Notes under the pieces: model-generated
Databases searched by the model: none
Told to the model about the DNA's origin: nothing
Seen by the model: only the letters and a program-made list of their open reading frames with translations
Program-made: the position numbers and the translations under genes
Shown here: positions 1 through 10,400 of the stretch, piece after piece
How positions within the stretch are numbered: position 1 is the first letter of the stretch
Layout of the letters: the number at the start of each line of letters is the position of its first letter
Source of the DNA: Coptodactyla brooksi
Taxonomy: Eukaryota; Arthropoda; Insecta; Coleoptera; Scarabaeidae
Direction of reading: 5' to 3'
Length of the DNA stretch: 32,673 nucleotides
NCBI GenBank assembly: GCA_033557675.1
Contig: JAWQRM010000068.1
Coordinates: 1 to 32,673 of the forward strand

Positions 1-4
1 ATCC

Positions 5-6
<2 letters not shown>

Positions 7-58
<52 letters not shown>
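7..58. repeat. (AT)n microsatellite
   Basis: An uninterrupted run of AT dinucleotides occupies almost the whole first line of the window. It is a simple-sequence repeat in what is probably an Msp300 intron. Its true length may be uncertain because such runs are prone to assembly slippage. Confidence 0.95.
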
Positions 59-61
<3 letters not shown>

Positions 62-158
62 ATATTAGTACGCACGCACAGACATGCACAGACTTGCACA
101 TTCGACCAGTATGAATGCGTAATCTTGTTAGTTGCTGTATAGGTATAATACATTACTA

Positions 159-164
<6 letters not shown>

Positions 165-193
<29 letters not shown>
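165..193. repeat. (AT)n microsatellite, second tract
   Basis: A second, shorter pure AT tract about 100 bases after the first. Between the two lies an imperfect CA/GCA-rich stretch (about 70-100). Confidence 0.9.
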
Positions 194-195
<2 letters not shown>

Positions 196-1294
196 TTCTT
201 TAGGTAGCTGCAGGGATGAACAAAACTAGCAATTTCAGCAATAAGAAAATAGGGGAAAATTTGACTTGCAGTAGCTGTATAACAATTAAATTGTCGTTTA
301 GCAATGTCCTTGAATTAAACATACACATCATAGGGATTGTTATCATCAAATTCCTTCAAAGAGTTTATAAGTATGCCCTAGTATTATGTGGAAACAATTA
401 TCGCATAAACGTAATTAAAAAATATGTTTAACAATAACAGGTTAAAGGTGGTAAGAAGAACGCATTATAAATACAATATTTATAAACTGTATCCAACTAC
501 TCACATAAACGTACTAGTGTTATTACATTATTAGATCACCGTCTTATAAATACAACACATCGTCAATTTTGTACGATATATAAATAACTGACAATCCCGT
601 GATCTGTTTATTACTAATAATAAAACATTACCTATCATATCATCGCCGTCACCTGCGTTTTTGTGACAATTAAAAGTTGTCTACATTAACTTGATGTAAG
701 TCTAAGATAAAGCTGTCCGTACAATTAGGAATACCGCTCCAAAAATTTAAATCGCATGCGCATCAAGAGCGTCGTGACGCTGCTCATTCCTAATTCGTAG
801 CATTCACGCAACAGATATACCATTTGTGTTACGAACCACCGACCTAAAAGCACTGGATGGCTGGAGCCGAGCTTTTTGGAAGAAAACTTACACGTGACAC
901 TTTTACTAGTTCTTTTTTGAGTTAGATTTTGTTCATAAAAAACTTCGAGCCGATTTTTTAAGGTGAAAAGTGATTCCGTGAAATAAACGGTGTTAGGTGT
1001 TTGAAGATTATGTGAAAAGAGACCATCAACATTTAAATTTAGAAAGGATGTCTCACATATTCTTTTATATCGATGATGTTATCTTTAAGGCATAACTAAA
1101 CCGAAAAACGTTAAGTTTCAAAATCGCTTCGTCCTAAAACACACTCAAAAGTTATTTTGGCACATTTATTTTACAAACGAATGGAGGCCACGCGGTTCTA
1201 TTTAAAAATAGTCTGTTCCGTAGAACCGACGCCATATTAACTCTAATAACACGCTCTTAACCTGTTACAATATTCTGAATCTGTCTCTTTCCAG
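194..1294 (+). other. Intron upstream of the first Msp300 exon in the window
   Basis: No convincing coding exon was seen. The sequence ends in a pyrimidine-rich stretch and a CAG acceptor directly before the spectrin-repeat exon, so it reads as intron. A short CpG-containing patch at about 750-785, with a GCATGCGC core, and a CACGTG E-box at about 892-897 stand out from the AT-rich surroundings. They could belong to an internal promoter, but no TATA/Inr arrangement or start codon supports that firmly. A small 8-bp inverted repeat lies at 1193-1200 and 1221-1228. Confidence 0.6.
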
Positions 1295-2105
1295 GCTTGC
1301 TGAAATTTTGAACGAACAACACAAGAAATCCAAGAACAGCCTGCAGACATTGGACGACAATTTCAGAAAGATCCAGCTATCGAGATCTGCCCTTTATACG
1401 ACTCAAAGTCGCGTACTCGACTTCTACGTCTTCGATCAAAACTTTTTGCAAACAGAAATCGACTTAAATAAACTTCAAGCTGAGGTGATAAGTGAACTAA
1501 ACCAAGTGAAAAACTTAATTTCCGCAGTCAAGAATCACTATATACAAATACAACAGTTAGTGCCCAGTGACCTTCTGCAAGAACTCAACACTTTGGAATT
1601 GTTGACGGAGGAAATTGCAAACGCCATGGACGACAAGGAGAAAGAGTTCAAGAAGGCAAGAACCGTCAGGTCGGATTACATAACCCAGGTCAAAGACGTC
1701 CAAAACTGGATCAGAGAGGCTGAACTGAAGATTCAAGATAGGTCCATCGAACCTTATGCTTTAAACGAGCACTTACTACAAATCCAATCTGAAATCCTGA
1801 ACGTCGCTGATCAAGTGGAAAAGTTGACTAAAAACGGGAAGACCATCATTGAGAAAACACGCGATGAAGACGAACAGAAGATGGTCCAATCTTCCATTGA
1901 CAACCTAGCAGATCAGCTGAAGAGAATTAGATCTTTACTAAATGAGAAAAAACAACAAGTTGGCGGAGCCCAAGACGCTTGGAAACGATTCCTCGAGTTA
2001 TACGAAGCTGTCATGGCTTGGGTTAAGGAGAAAGACAAGTTCCTTCAAGAGCCTTTGGTTGTTACTACTTTAGCTGAAACTAAGCAGAAGCTGCAGGACT
2101 ATGGA
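1295..2105 (+). CDS. Msp300: Msp300/nesprin internal exon, spectrin repeats
   Basis: This exon encodes about 270 residues of heptad-rich, charged alpha-helix typical of spectrin repeats. It opens one base before the codons for LAEILNEQHKKSK, after a polypyrimidine tract and CAG, and closes at GGA before a GTTAGT donor (phase 0). Landmark helix-A tryptophans sit in QNWIRE (codon at 1707) and MAWVKE (codon at 2019), exactly 104 codons apart, which is the spectrin-repeat period. No actin-binding, SH3 or KASH segment is visible. Nesprins link the nuclear envelope to actin, microtubules and Z-discs, and Msp300 does so in insect muscle. The assignment rests on the combination of spectrin repeats with the huge disordered exon downstream. 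A different spectrin-family giant is the main alternative. Confidence 0.82.
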
Positions 2106-2598
2106 GTTAGTAAAATGAACTTTCTTCTTTATTTTTAATCGCACAAATTCGCATACACAGCAGACGCACAATGATGTAAACACTGGATAATGAAAACATC
2201 ACGTTAGTGTGAAGACAAAATTCGTGCTATAGTGTTTGCGTTATTGAGCGTCTGCTGTATATGGAAATATATAAAAACATATAGTAATATTAATACAGAC
2301 ACAAATATATTACAACAGTTACTCATTTATCTGTATTATGCAGGCAGGTCTTCTAATTTTCTCTTCCTTTTTAAGCCATGATCAAAAATGTCATTTTTCA
2401 ATTTATCATTTGTTCTTCAACAAAATTACATTTTACAAATTATTCATTTATCTCAAAAACCAATATCCACTTTCCAAATAGTTATTCAATCGCCAGCTTC
2501 TTCAAATCATTCTTTCCTTCGTTAATTATTCAGACTATTATTGTGCATTTATGTAAGATTTGTCTCCTTCGTTTTATTTCTCATTTTATTTTTTTCAG
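2106..2598 (+). other. Msp300 intron containing a long hairpin
   Basis: GTTAGT donor at 2106 and TTTTTTCAG acceptor ending at 2598, flanking two phase-0 exons. The only structure noted inside is the long inverted repeat at 2152-2263. The rest is AT-rich and not coding. Confidence 0.8.
2152..2263 (+). other. Long intronic hairpin, candidate pre-miRNA or miniature palindromic element
   Basis: The 5' arm 2152-2185 pairs with the 3' arm 2230-2263 over 34 positions without any bulge. There are 32 pairs, four of them G-U, and two mismatches (2156/2259 and 2168/2247), with a 44-base loop. The outermost block is ACAGCAGACGC against GCGTCTGCTGT. The size and bulge-free stem fit an insect miRNA precursor or a small palindromic repeat. 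No target-site duplication is visible. Expression cannot be judged from sequence alone. Confidence 0.45.
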
Positions 2599-2757
2599 AA
2601 CGCCGTTAAAAGTTGCAAGACTGCTTCCAAAAATCTCAGCGATATGGCCAAAGAATTAGACCAAATAGCAAATGTCACCAGTGTTGGAGATCTTCCTCAA
2701 AAGATGGAAGAAGCTGAAGAGGTCAAAGTTGGAGTTGAATCAAAGATTTTAGCTAGG
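2599..2757 (+). CDS. Msp300: Msp300/nesprin internal exon, spectrin repeat
   Basis: A 53-codon phase-0/phase-0 exon beginning NAVKSCKTASK directly after a TTTTTTCAG acceptor and ending in KILAR before a GTACTT donor. It is helical and charged, and continues the spectrin repeat opened in the previous exon. The next landmark tryptophan falls 105 codons after the previous one only when this exon is included, which supports both boundaries. Confidence 0.82.
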
Positions 2758-2868
2758 GTACTTAAAATATTTACAGAAAAACAGATCTAAAGTGATCAAC
2801 GCAGTTACATTTATTCTAAATATTATACATTCTGTCATTTCTGATTGGGGTTTTACTTTTCTTCGCAG

Positions 2869-3081
2869 AATTCTCTTCTACAAGAAACATCTGAAGAGTG
2901 GGAACAGTGTGAGAAGAAAATGAAGGACGTTAGGTCCTGGATTGAAAAAACGAAGTCGGCGTTGGAGTCTCCACAAAATAAGAAAAAACCTCTCAGGGAC
3001 CAGCACGCGTTAAGAGAAAAACTGGTCGGTGATTGTCAAATTCAGAAAACGAAGATATCTCTCTCAGTGGAGAAATTACAG
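2869..3081 (+). CDS. Msp300: Msp300/nesprin internal exon, spectrin repeat
   Basis: A 71-codon phase-0 exon from a CTTCGCAG acceptor to a CAG/GTTAGA donor. It begins NSLLQETSEEWEQ and contains the helix-A tryptophan of RSWIEK (codon at 2938), 105 codons after the previous landmark in the spliced product. The following loop (SPQNKKKPLRDQ) and helix (ALREKLV) match spectrin-repeat architecture. Confidence 0.84.
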
Positions 3082-3152
3082 GTTAGAGTCTTCATAAATG
3101 TGGATGGTTGAAGACTTTTGCGTTAACTTCTTTGGTGTTGATTTGATTTTAG

Positions 3153-3413
3153 CTTCATTTTCGATCTGGAATCGGTGGTGACGCTAAAATAGCTCATTCT
3201 GCTCAAGAACTACTAGAAGATCTCGATGAGTTGAACCTCGCCATCAAGGAGCAGAGCAAACAGTTGGAGGTCGCCATCAACCAAGTTGACCGGTATCAGA
3301 TTGAAGTGCAGCAGCTGCGTCATCAAATTATCCAACTAGAACAGCAGTTGAGAAGTGTACTGAATCCGACACAATTTGTTCAAGATTCTGAGCAGATGCT
3401 TCGTGAACAACAG
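3153..3413 (+). CDS. Msp300: Msp300/nesprin internal exon, spectrin repeat
   Basis: An 87-codon phase-0 exon beginning LHFRSGIGGDAK after TTGATTTTAG and ending EQMLREQQ before a CAGGTAGGA donor. It is a long Gln/Glu-rich coiled coil (for example VQQLRHQIIQLEQQ). This is the branch-point exon. Its phase-0 donor can join the short terminal exon at 4134, the giant exon at 4435, or the exon at 23561 without breaking frame. Confidence 0.84.
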
Positions 3414-4133
3414 GTAGGAATCTTTGTGTTTTAACCTAGTTTGAGTTTGGTTTTGATTGATTAATACCAAGAATTTTTTGGAGATGGCATAGGAAACAAA
3501 ATAATTAATTTGGAGGGAGGCTAAATTTTCGATTTCAGAAGTCAATTTGATCATCAATTTGCTATCTTGCCATCTTCTTTATCAATCACCAGTTGAGTGC
3601 CGCACTTAGCATAAATAGCCAAAGCAATGTAGTTGCGATTTTTGAAAAGAGAAAATCAATACTGTTGAAGATAGTTATGGAAACATTTTGATGATAATTT
3701 ATGATGACTATAGCAAGATATTGGCTGAGGCGTTCATCAAGGTGTTTCCAATTTCCCTCAAACATCCCGAACAGCTGGGGATTGTGTTATTTTTGGTTTT
3801 TGGCTTTACTATCGCTTTTTTACATTCACCATGCTTTTAGTATTCTTTTTGGGGTTTTAATTGTTACCTCGGCTACTATTTTCATTCTTTCATTGTTTTT
3901 GTACTTTAAAATTGATCTGTCGATCATCTATTCACCAATTATTTACAGAAAGATGGATCAGTTTTGAAGCAACCCCTCATCTCTTAATGGCTATCATATT
4001 CGTTTGTTTTAATTTGTAACAGTGTTTGTTTTTTCTATTTCTCTCTTGTTTGACTTTGTTTTTCATACATCACTTTATTTATTATCATTTATTGCTGCAC
4101 TCCCTCACTTCCTTCTTACCTCACACAACTCAG
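3414..4133 (+). other. Msp300 intron, no supported content
   Basis: GTAGGA donor to a CACAACTCAG acceptor. The region is T-rich on the + strand, especially 3830-4130. A stretch at about 3710-3830 reads as a hydrophobic peptide, but it has no good splice borders and no family match, so no exon is called. Confidence 0.7.
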
Positions 4134-4244
4134 GCGTATCGAGAACAAATTCGTTCAATTCAAGAACAGCTGAAAATCAGAAATGATCGGATTCAGCGAA
4201 TCTTGGAAAGAGGCGAACCGTTCTCGGATACCTTGATCACCTAA
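4134..4244 (+). CDS. Msp300: Alternative terminal exon of a short Msp300 isoform
   Basis: Directly after a clean pyrimidine-rich CTCAG acceptor, 36 codons read AYREQIRSIQEQLKI and on to GEPFSDTLIT, then TAA. The peptide continues the coiled-coil character of the exon ending at 3413, and the acceptor is phase 0, so the join keeps frame. No usable donor follows before the stop, and tandem AATAAA signals lie about 85-95 bases downstream. This is the form expected of an alternative last exon that truncates the protein before the giant disordered segment. It is inferred from sequence; no transcript is available here. Confidence 0.6.
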   Translation, partial: AYREQIRSIQEQLKIRNDRIQRILERGEPFSDTLIT

Positions 4245-4326
4245 CTCACTTGTTTCCATCATAAAAAAAAACACCCCAAAAACCCCCCGACTTTGACATT
4301 AATTAAACACAAACTAGACCTTTTTG

Positions 4327-4339
4327 AATAAAAAATAAA
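4327..4339 (+). terminator. Tandem poly(A) signals of the short Msp300 isoform
   Basis: Two AATAAA hexamers (4327-4332 and 4334-4339) lie downstream of the TAA at 4242-4244 and about 100 bases before the giant-exon acceptor, consistent with intronic polyadenylation. Confidence 0.6.
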
Positions 4340-4434
4340 TCGACCTTGACTAACGTCGCAGCCCATCATCTTGCATAGCGTGACATTTATGATTGATCTT
4401 GCGTGGTAATTGTTCTCCTTGTTGCTATGATCAG

Positions 4435-7400
4435 ACTCTGGTCGCGCAGAAAGAGGCCTTCAGGCGGAGGATTACCATTCTGCTGGATGCTGTCCACCAA
4501 CTAGATCCATATTACGATGGAAAGGGCCTAACTTATGCTGAAATTGTTGCTGGTCAACAACGAGAGTTTGCTTCCAAAGAAAGTAAAACCGAAGACACCA
4601 AAGAAGCGATGGTTAACTTGCAAATCAAAAAAGAAGAACTTCATAAGGGGAAAGCAGATGAAAGTGCAATCCTTAAAAAGGAAGAAAATCAAACACACGG
4701 TAATGTTCATATAAAGCAAGAAGTTCAAGAAGTATCAAGTGCCCCAGAACAAGCAGTTAACACTGAAATAAGTAAATCTTCGCATGAAATTAAAGAGAAG
4801 ATAAAGCCATCAAGAAAAGGTAGATCCCCTTATAGACGTGAAGAAAAAAAGAAACCAGAAAAAGCGAGGACTCCGCCAGAAATCCAATCGAAGGAACATC
4901 CAGAAGAAGAAGCGCGCAAGAAACAGGGTAAAGCAACATTGCAAGTTGATAAAAATGATTCCGAATCGAGAAAAAGATCTAAATCTCCAATATGGGAGCC
5001 GGGTTCAACATCTTACGCAAAGGTATTGATGGGATTATCAACAAATCAACAAGAACCCAACCAAGACGTTGCATACCATCAGCATCATCAAGCTGGTGAA
5101 GTTATTATTGAAGATTATCAACAGGCGCAACAACTACAACCGCAACATCAGCAACCTCAACAATCAACCAGTGAAATATATGTGCAAAATCCATCATGGA
5201 TTGAAACCAGGGTTGATTATCAACATAACCCAACGTACGAGTATCCTATGCAAATAAATGTGCAAACAAACACTTACTACCAACCGCAGACAATTCAAAA
5301 TGTCCCCCAAACTGTTACTTACGGTTTCATTCAACCGGATCTTGTTGGATTCATAGCTTCCGGCCAACAATTGATGAGTTCTGGATTGGGAACTTATCAT
5401 GATGGAAACAGCAATCGGTATTACACTCAACATTATAATACGAACGTTGAACAACATTCACATCAACGTGAACAGCAATCTACGACGTATCATCAACAAG
5501 ACCACCAACATCAGCAAAGTCAACAAGAAATAATTGTAGAAGAAAAGATTGAAGAACCGGATCAACCAAAAGACGAATTAAAATCAGAACTAACTGAACC
5601 ATCGACATCGAACATTACTGAGAATGAACCCAAACCGGAAATAAAACATTCAAACGGTCATTTTTCGTACGCGCAAATATTATCTCAGGGATTATCTGCT
5701 GATAACCTCCAGCCATCCAGTACCCCGACAACGGTCAAACAACGATCGCTGTCTCCCAAACCCGAGTCTCAAAAGCATAGCTCAAAGCTTATGCTTAAAG
5801 AAGACACGACTAATGTGCGGGAGCACTCGAAACAATTCAAAGTAGACAATAGGTTAACGACTAAATCGAAGAAACGATACGGATATATTGAAATTGATGA
5901 CGAGGAACAATTTGAGGTGGTATCTGAGAACCATGGAGAGACCGATTTGGAAAAATCGGTTGGTATGGATGCCCAAGAAGCAATTCCTGAATCAATTATT
6001 AAATCCATTGACACAAATACTGCAATAGAACCCTCAGATGCAGATAAGACAGCGAAAAAGAAAAGCAAATCTAATAAGAAAAAGAAATCCAAACCAAATC
6101 CTGTGGACGAAGTAGATAAAGCTTTGAAAGAGATTCAAGATACACAAAAAGAGAAGAAATTTGACGAACCAAAGAAAAAATCAAAGGCAAAGATACCTCA
6201 ACAGTCACATCATGAAGAAAATCAAGAAAATTTAGTTGGAGTAAAAGATACAAATCTCCAAATAGTTAGTACGTTAGATGGTAACGTTTTAAAGAAAAAG
6301 AAGAAGAAGAAAACAAAATTAGAATCAGAATCTCGAGAAATTTCTGATACTTTACAAGTGCAAGAAACTAAATTGACAACAAGATGTATAGAAACTGACA
6401 TTCAACAAGTAGGAACTACACAAACAATAATAGAACCACAGGAAGAAATAATTAAAGCAGCTATTGATGAGGAAAACATAATTGAAGTTGTTCCATCGAT
6501 AAAGAAACGCAAGCACAAAAAGAAAGGTAAAACGTGTGAAGATCAAATGTCCGCAGCACCGTCAGTAGCATCGCCATTAGCCCCGAAACCCAAAACTAAG
6601 AAGAAACATAAAATGGAAAATACTTGCGAGCAGGACATAGCTCCATCTGAAGAAATTAGTCAAAAGCAAGAGCATTCAAATATAATTGAAGGTGAGAATC
6701 AACAAAACCAAGAATCATCAACAGGTTTTCACGAAGAACCCGTAACTGCTTATCCAAAAGAAGTCCAATCGAAAAAGAAAAAGAAATCTAAAAAGTCTCA
6801 ACCAGAACCTAAAAATGTTGAGGCTTCACCCACTAGCGAAGAAGAACGATCAAATATTTATGGAAGGGAGGCAATAAAAAGTGTAATTGAAGGTCAACAA
6901 AAGAAAGTATTTGAAGAACAAGAGGTAGTAGAAGAAAACACTAGCAAGCTTACAGAAAAATCGGTCATTGATGTTGCAAAAGAAGAAATAGCTGAGACTG
7001 TAAAGCAAGATAAATCAACGCAAAGCAAGAAAATTAAGCGAAAGAAGAAAAAACCCTCAACTCAATTGGATACATCCAGCGTTCCAATAGAGTCGATCAA
7101 TATTAATTTAGCTTCGTCAAATGTTCAATTAGATTTCGTCAATATTGAACCTGACAAATTATCTCCAAACATTGTAGAAACAACGAAGGCATCTTCAGAA
7201 GCCACTGAAGAAATTATTACCATTTCTGATGACATAATTGAACCACAGCCGGCAATTATTTATGAACGAAAAGATGATTTAAATGAGTCAGTAACAAATA
7301 AATGTGAAGTTAAACAGCACATTGTTATTGATACAGCCCAAAAGGAGGATATAATTAAAGAGGAAGCACCGGTGCCAGGGACAGCTGCTGCAGCAATTGA

Positions 7401-10400
7401 AGAAAGTGGCACTAAGGTAGATGAAAAAACACTTATAACACAGTTTCTTCAAAATGAAGTTCACCAAAGAATAAGGGAAGATCTTATTGAAGAACATGTG
7501 TCAACTTCCAAAGAAGGCATTTCTCAAAAATCATTCGAAGAAACTGGGTCTAAAGAAACCGGTGTCCTTTCAAAGGACGTAGAGGAAAGAACTGAAGTAT
7601 TGCCCAAAGAAAGTTCTGAACCACTGATAGAATCTATTGAACAAGCAACACAAGTCAGTGTGGTTACACCTAGGGAAGAAATTCAAACAGTGGAGAAAGC
7701 TAAAGATCATATTAAAGAACGTATTGAAGAAGAACATATTTCAGTTACCAAGCAAGAAGGTACTTCTCAAATGGCGTTCGAAGAAACTGTGACCAAAGAA
7801 ACAAATTTATATGAAATAAAGACAGCGTCCGGTACTCTTCCAAAATCCATTGATGAAAGAGCTGAAGTATTAACCAAAGAATTTTCAGAGCAACCGGAAG
7901 AATCCGCTGAAGAAGTGGAACAACAGAATGTAGCATCTTTTACTGAAACAATACTGCAGGAAACTAATAATCGTATTAAAGGAGAAGGAGAATATATCTC
8001 AACTACCAAACAAGAAGAAGCTCCTCAGATTGCATTCGTAGAAGCTATGACTTTATCTCACATTCTTCCTGCAGCTATTGAGGATAAAGCTGAGATATTA
8101 GTCAAAGAATTTTCGGAACAATTCGAAGAATCTACTGAAAAAGTAGGAAAAGGTAATGCGATGACTTTTAGTGAAGAAATTCAAGTAATGCAAGAAACTG
8201 AAGAGTGTATGAAAGAAGATACTCCTCAAACAGTGTTCGAAGAAACTACGACAAAAGAAACATATGAAGCGAACACACCATGTGATGTTCTTCCAGAAAC
8301 TATTGAGGAAAGAGTTGAAATACTGATCAAACAATTTTCGGAACAAGCGGAAGAATCTATTGAAGAAGTAGCACACGAAAATGTAGTTAGTTTTTCCGAA
8401 GAAATACATACAGTGCAGGAAACTAAAGATTGTATTACAGAGGGCACTGAAGAAGAACATGTTTCATATGCCAAACAAGAAGATACATATGAAATAAAGA
8501 TATCACCTGATGTTCTTTCAAAAGCTGTTGAGGAGGAAGTTAAGGTTTTGCTCAAAGAATTTTCGGACGAAGCGGAAAAATCTACTGAAAAAATAGTACA
8601 AGAAAATGTGGATACTTCTTCTGAAAACCAAATTGAAGAAGAATGTATTTTAACTTCCAAACAAGAAAATATTAATCAAATAGCATTGGAAGAAACTATG
8701 ACTAAAGGGACATATGAGATTAAAGAATTTTCTGAACAACCTAGAGAATCCGTGGAAGAAGCATCGCAAGAAAATTTAGTTACATTTAGTGAAAAAAATC
8801 AAGCATTGCAGGAACCTGAAGTCACATTGAGGAACGGTTTGAAAAAGGACATAGCTTAGTTGCCAAGCAAGAAGATAATTCTGAACTAGCATTGCAAAAA
8901 ACTGTAACTAAAGAAACATGTGAAGTAAAAACACAAATTGATGTTGTGCCAAAAATTATTGAAGAAAAAGTTGAAGTATTAATTCAAGAATTTTCGGAAC
9001 CACCAAAGGAATCTAATGTAGTTGTACCGCAAGAAACTAGTAAACTCGAAGAAAAATCCGTCATTGTTGAGGACAACGTTGTGTCACATACAGCACAAAA
9101 TGAAGATCTGTTATCAAGCAAGCAAAGTAAGAAAAGTAAACGGAGAAAGAAGAAACCTTCTAATCAATTGGACACAATCGGTGTTCCACCAGATGCAGCC
9201 AATATTCAATCAGCACCGTCCAGTGCTCAATCAGATTTCGTTAATATCCCACAAGATTCGCGCGACGTTCAACAAGAAGTACACTCTGGAGCAATATCTA
9301 CAAATATTAGTTTGGAGGAACAGAAAAATACAGAGCATCATCTTACAGTAGATACTGTTAATACAAGTATCTCTGTACAAACAATGGAGACATCTTTAGA
9401 AATCATTGAAGAAAGTAAAGATCACATTGAAAAACCTATTGATCAAGAACATATTTCAATTATCAAAGATGAAGATATTCCTCAAATAGCAAGTGTAACT
9501 AAAGAAACATGTGTTTTAACGACCCAATCTGATGTTCTACCAAATGTTCTTGAGGAAAAGGCCGAAGTATTAAAAGAGCTTTCGGAAGAACCAAAGGAAT
9601 TTACTAAGGTAGTAGCATTAGAAAATGTAGCTGAAGGAATGTTAGCAGTACAGAAAGCTTCTGAAACAAAGGAAAACATTACCGACGATATAGTAACAGC
9701 GACCATAGAAATGATTCAGGCCGAAGCCTTATGCGAAAAAACAACAGACACACAATATGTGCTAACAGAGATGACTGATAGTATCACAGAAATCGGTGAG
9801 ATAACGGAGCATGGCACCCCTGTGAATATTCCTACAGAAATAATGGAAGACTTAGCCAGAAATATTATGGTTGAAAACCAAACTTCTCATGAAGATGTAA
9901 ACAAACAGATTAATACCAATGTGTTGACAGACAAAGATGCAGATCCGATTGTTTCTGATCGGCAAACTGAAGCACAGAAAAAGAAAAACACAAACAAAGA
10001 CGAGGCTAAAGCGCAATCAGAACAAAAACAAAAGAAAGCTAAGAAGTTTAAATCAAAACCTGATGAATCACGTATGATTTCAATTCCATCGTCTGTTGAT
10101 ATAGCTGAAGATATTTGCAGTACAATCAGAATGGCGCAATCTCAACCTGATTACACAATTTGCACGTATCAGCAACAGGAATCAGTGACTGAAAATCCTT
10201 ATTCTGCAACTTCTACTACCGAAAGTACAAAAGAAGTTAATATTCCTTGCACTGAAGCAAAGACATCCGAACAGCGTACAGAACTCAATCAAGAAATTGC
10301 CACGAGTGTTCAAGAATCTATCATTGAAGATAACAAAGAGAATATCCAACCGAAAGTTATTCAACACGATTCTGTCGATAACAATGATAGAATAAACAAG

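Noticed and set aside
216..431. 71-codon open frame in the first intron
   Set aside because: AT-rich, low-information peptide with no family features; consistent with chance.
3700..3833. Hydrophobic open frame (AEAFIKVFPISLKHPEQLG...) as a KASH-like transmembrane exon
   Set aside because: No matching splice border in the right phase, and no PPP-x ending or luminal tail as expected of a KASH domain; it lies in T-rich intron.
8860..8892. Treating the giant exon as two separate genes with a start at 8892
   Set aside because: The second frame is already open upstream to 8820, its first codon would be TTG, and repeat units align seamlessly across the junction, so one interrupted exon is simpler.
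8817..8892. A spliced intron or programmed frameshift at the break
   Set aside because: No GT-AG pair removes the lesion while keeping the repeat alignment, and there is no recognisable slippery heptamer or strong downstream structure.
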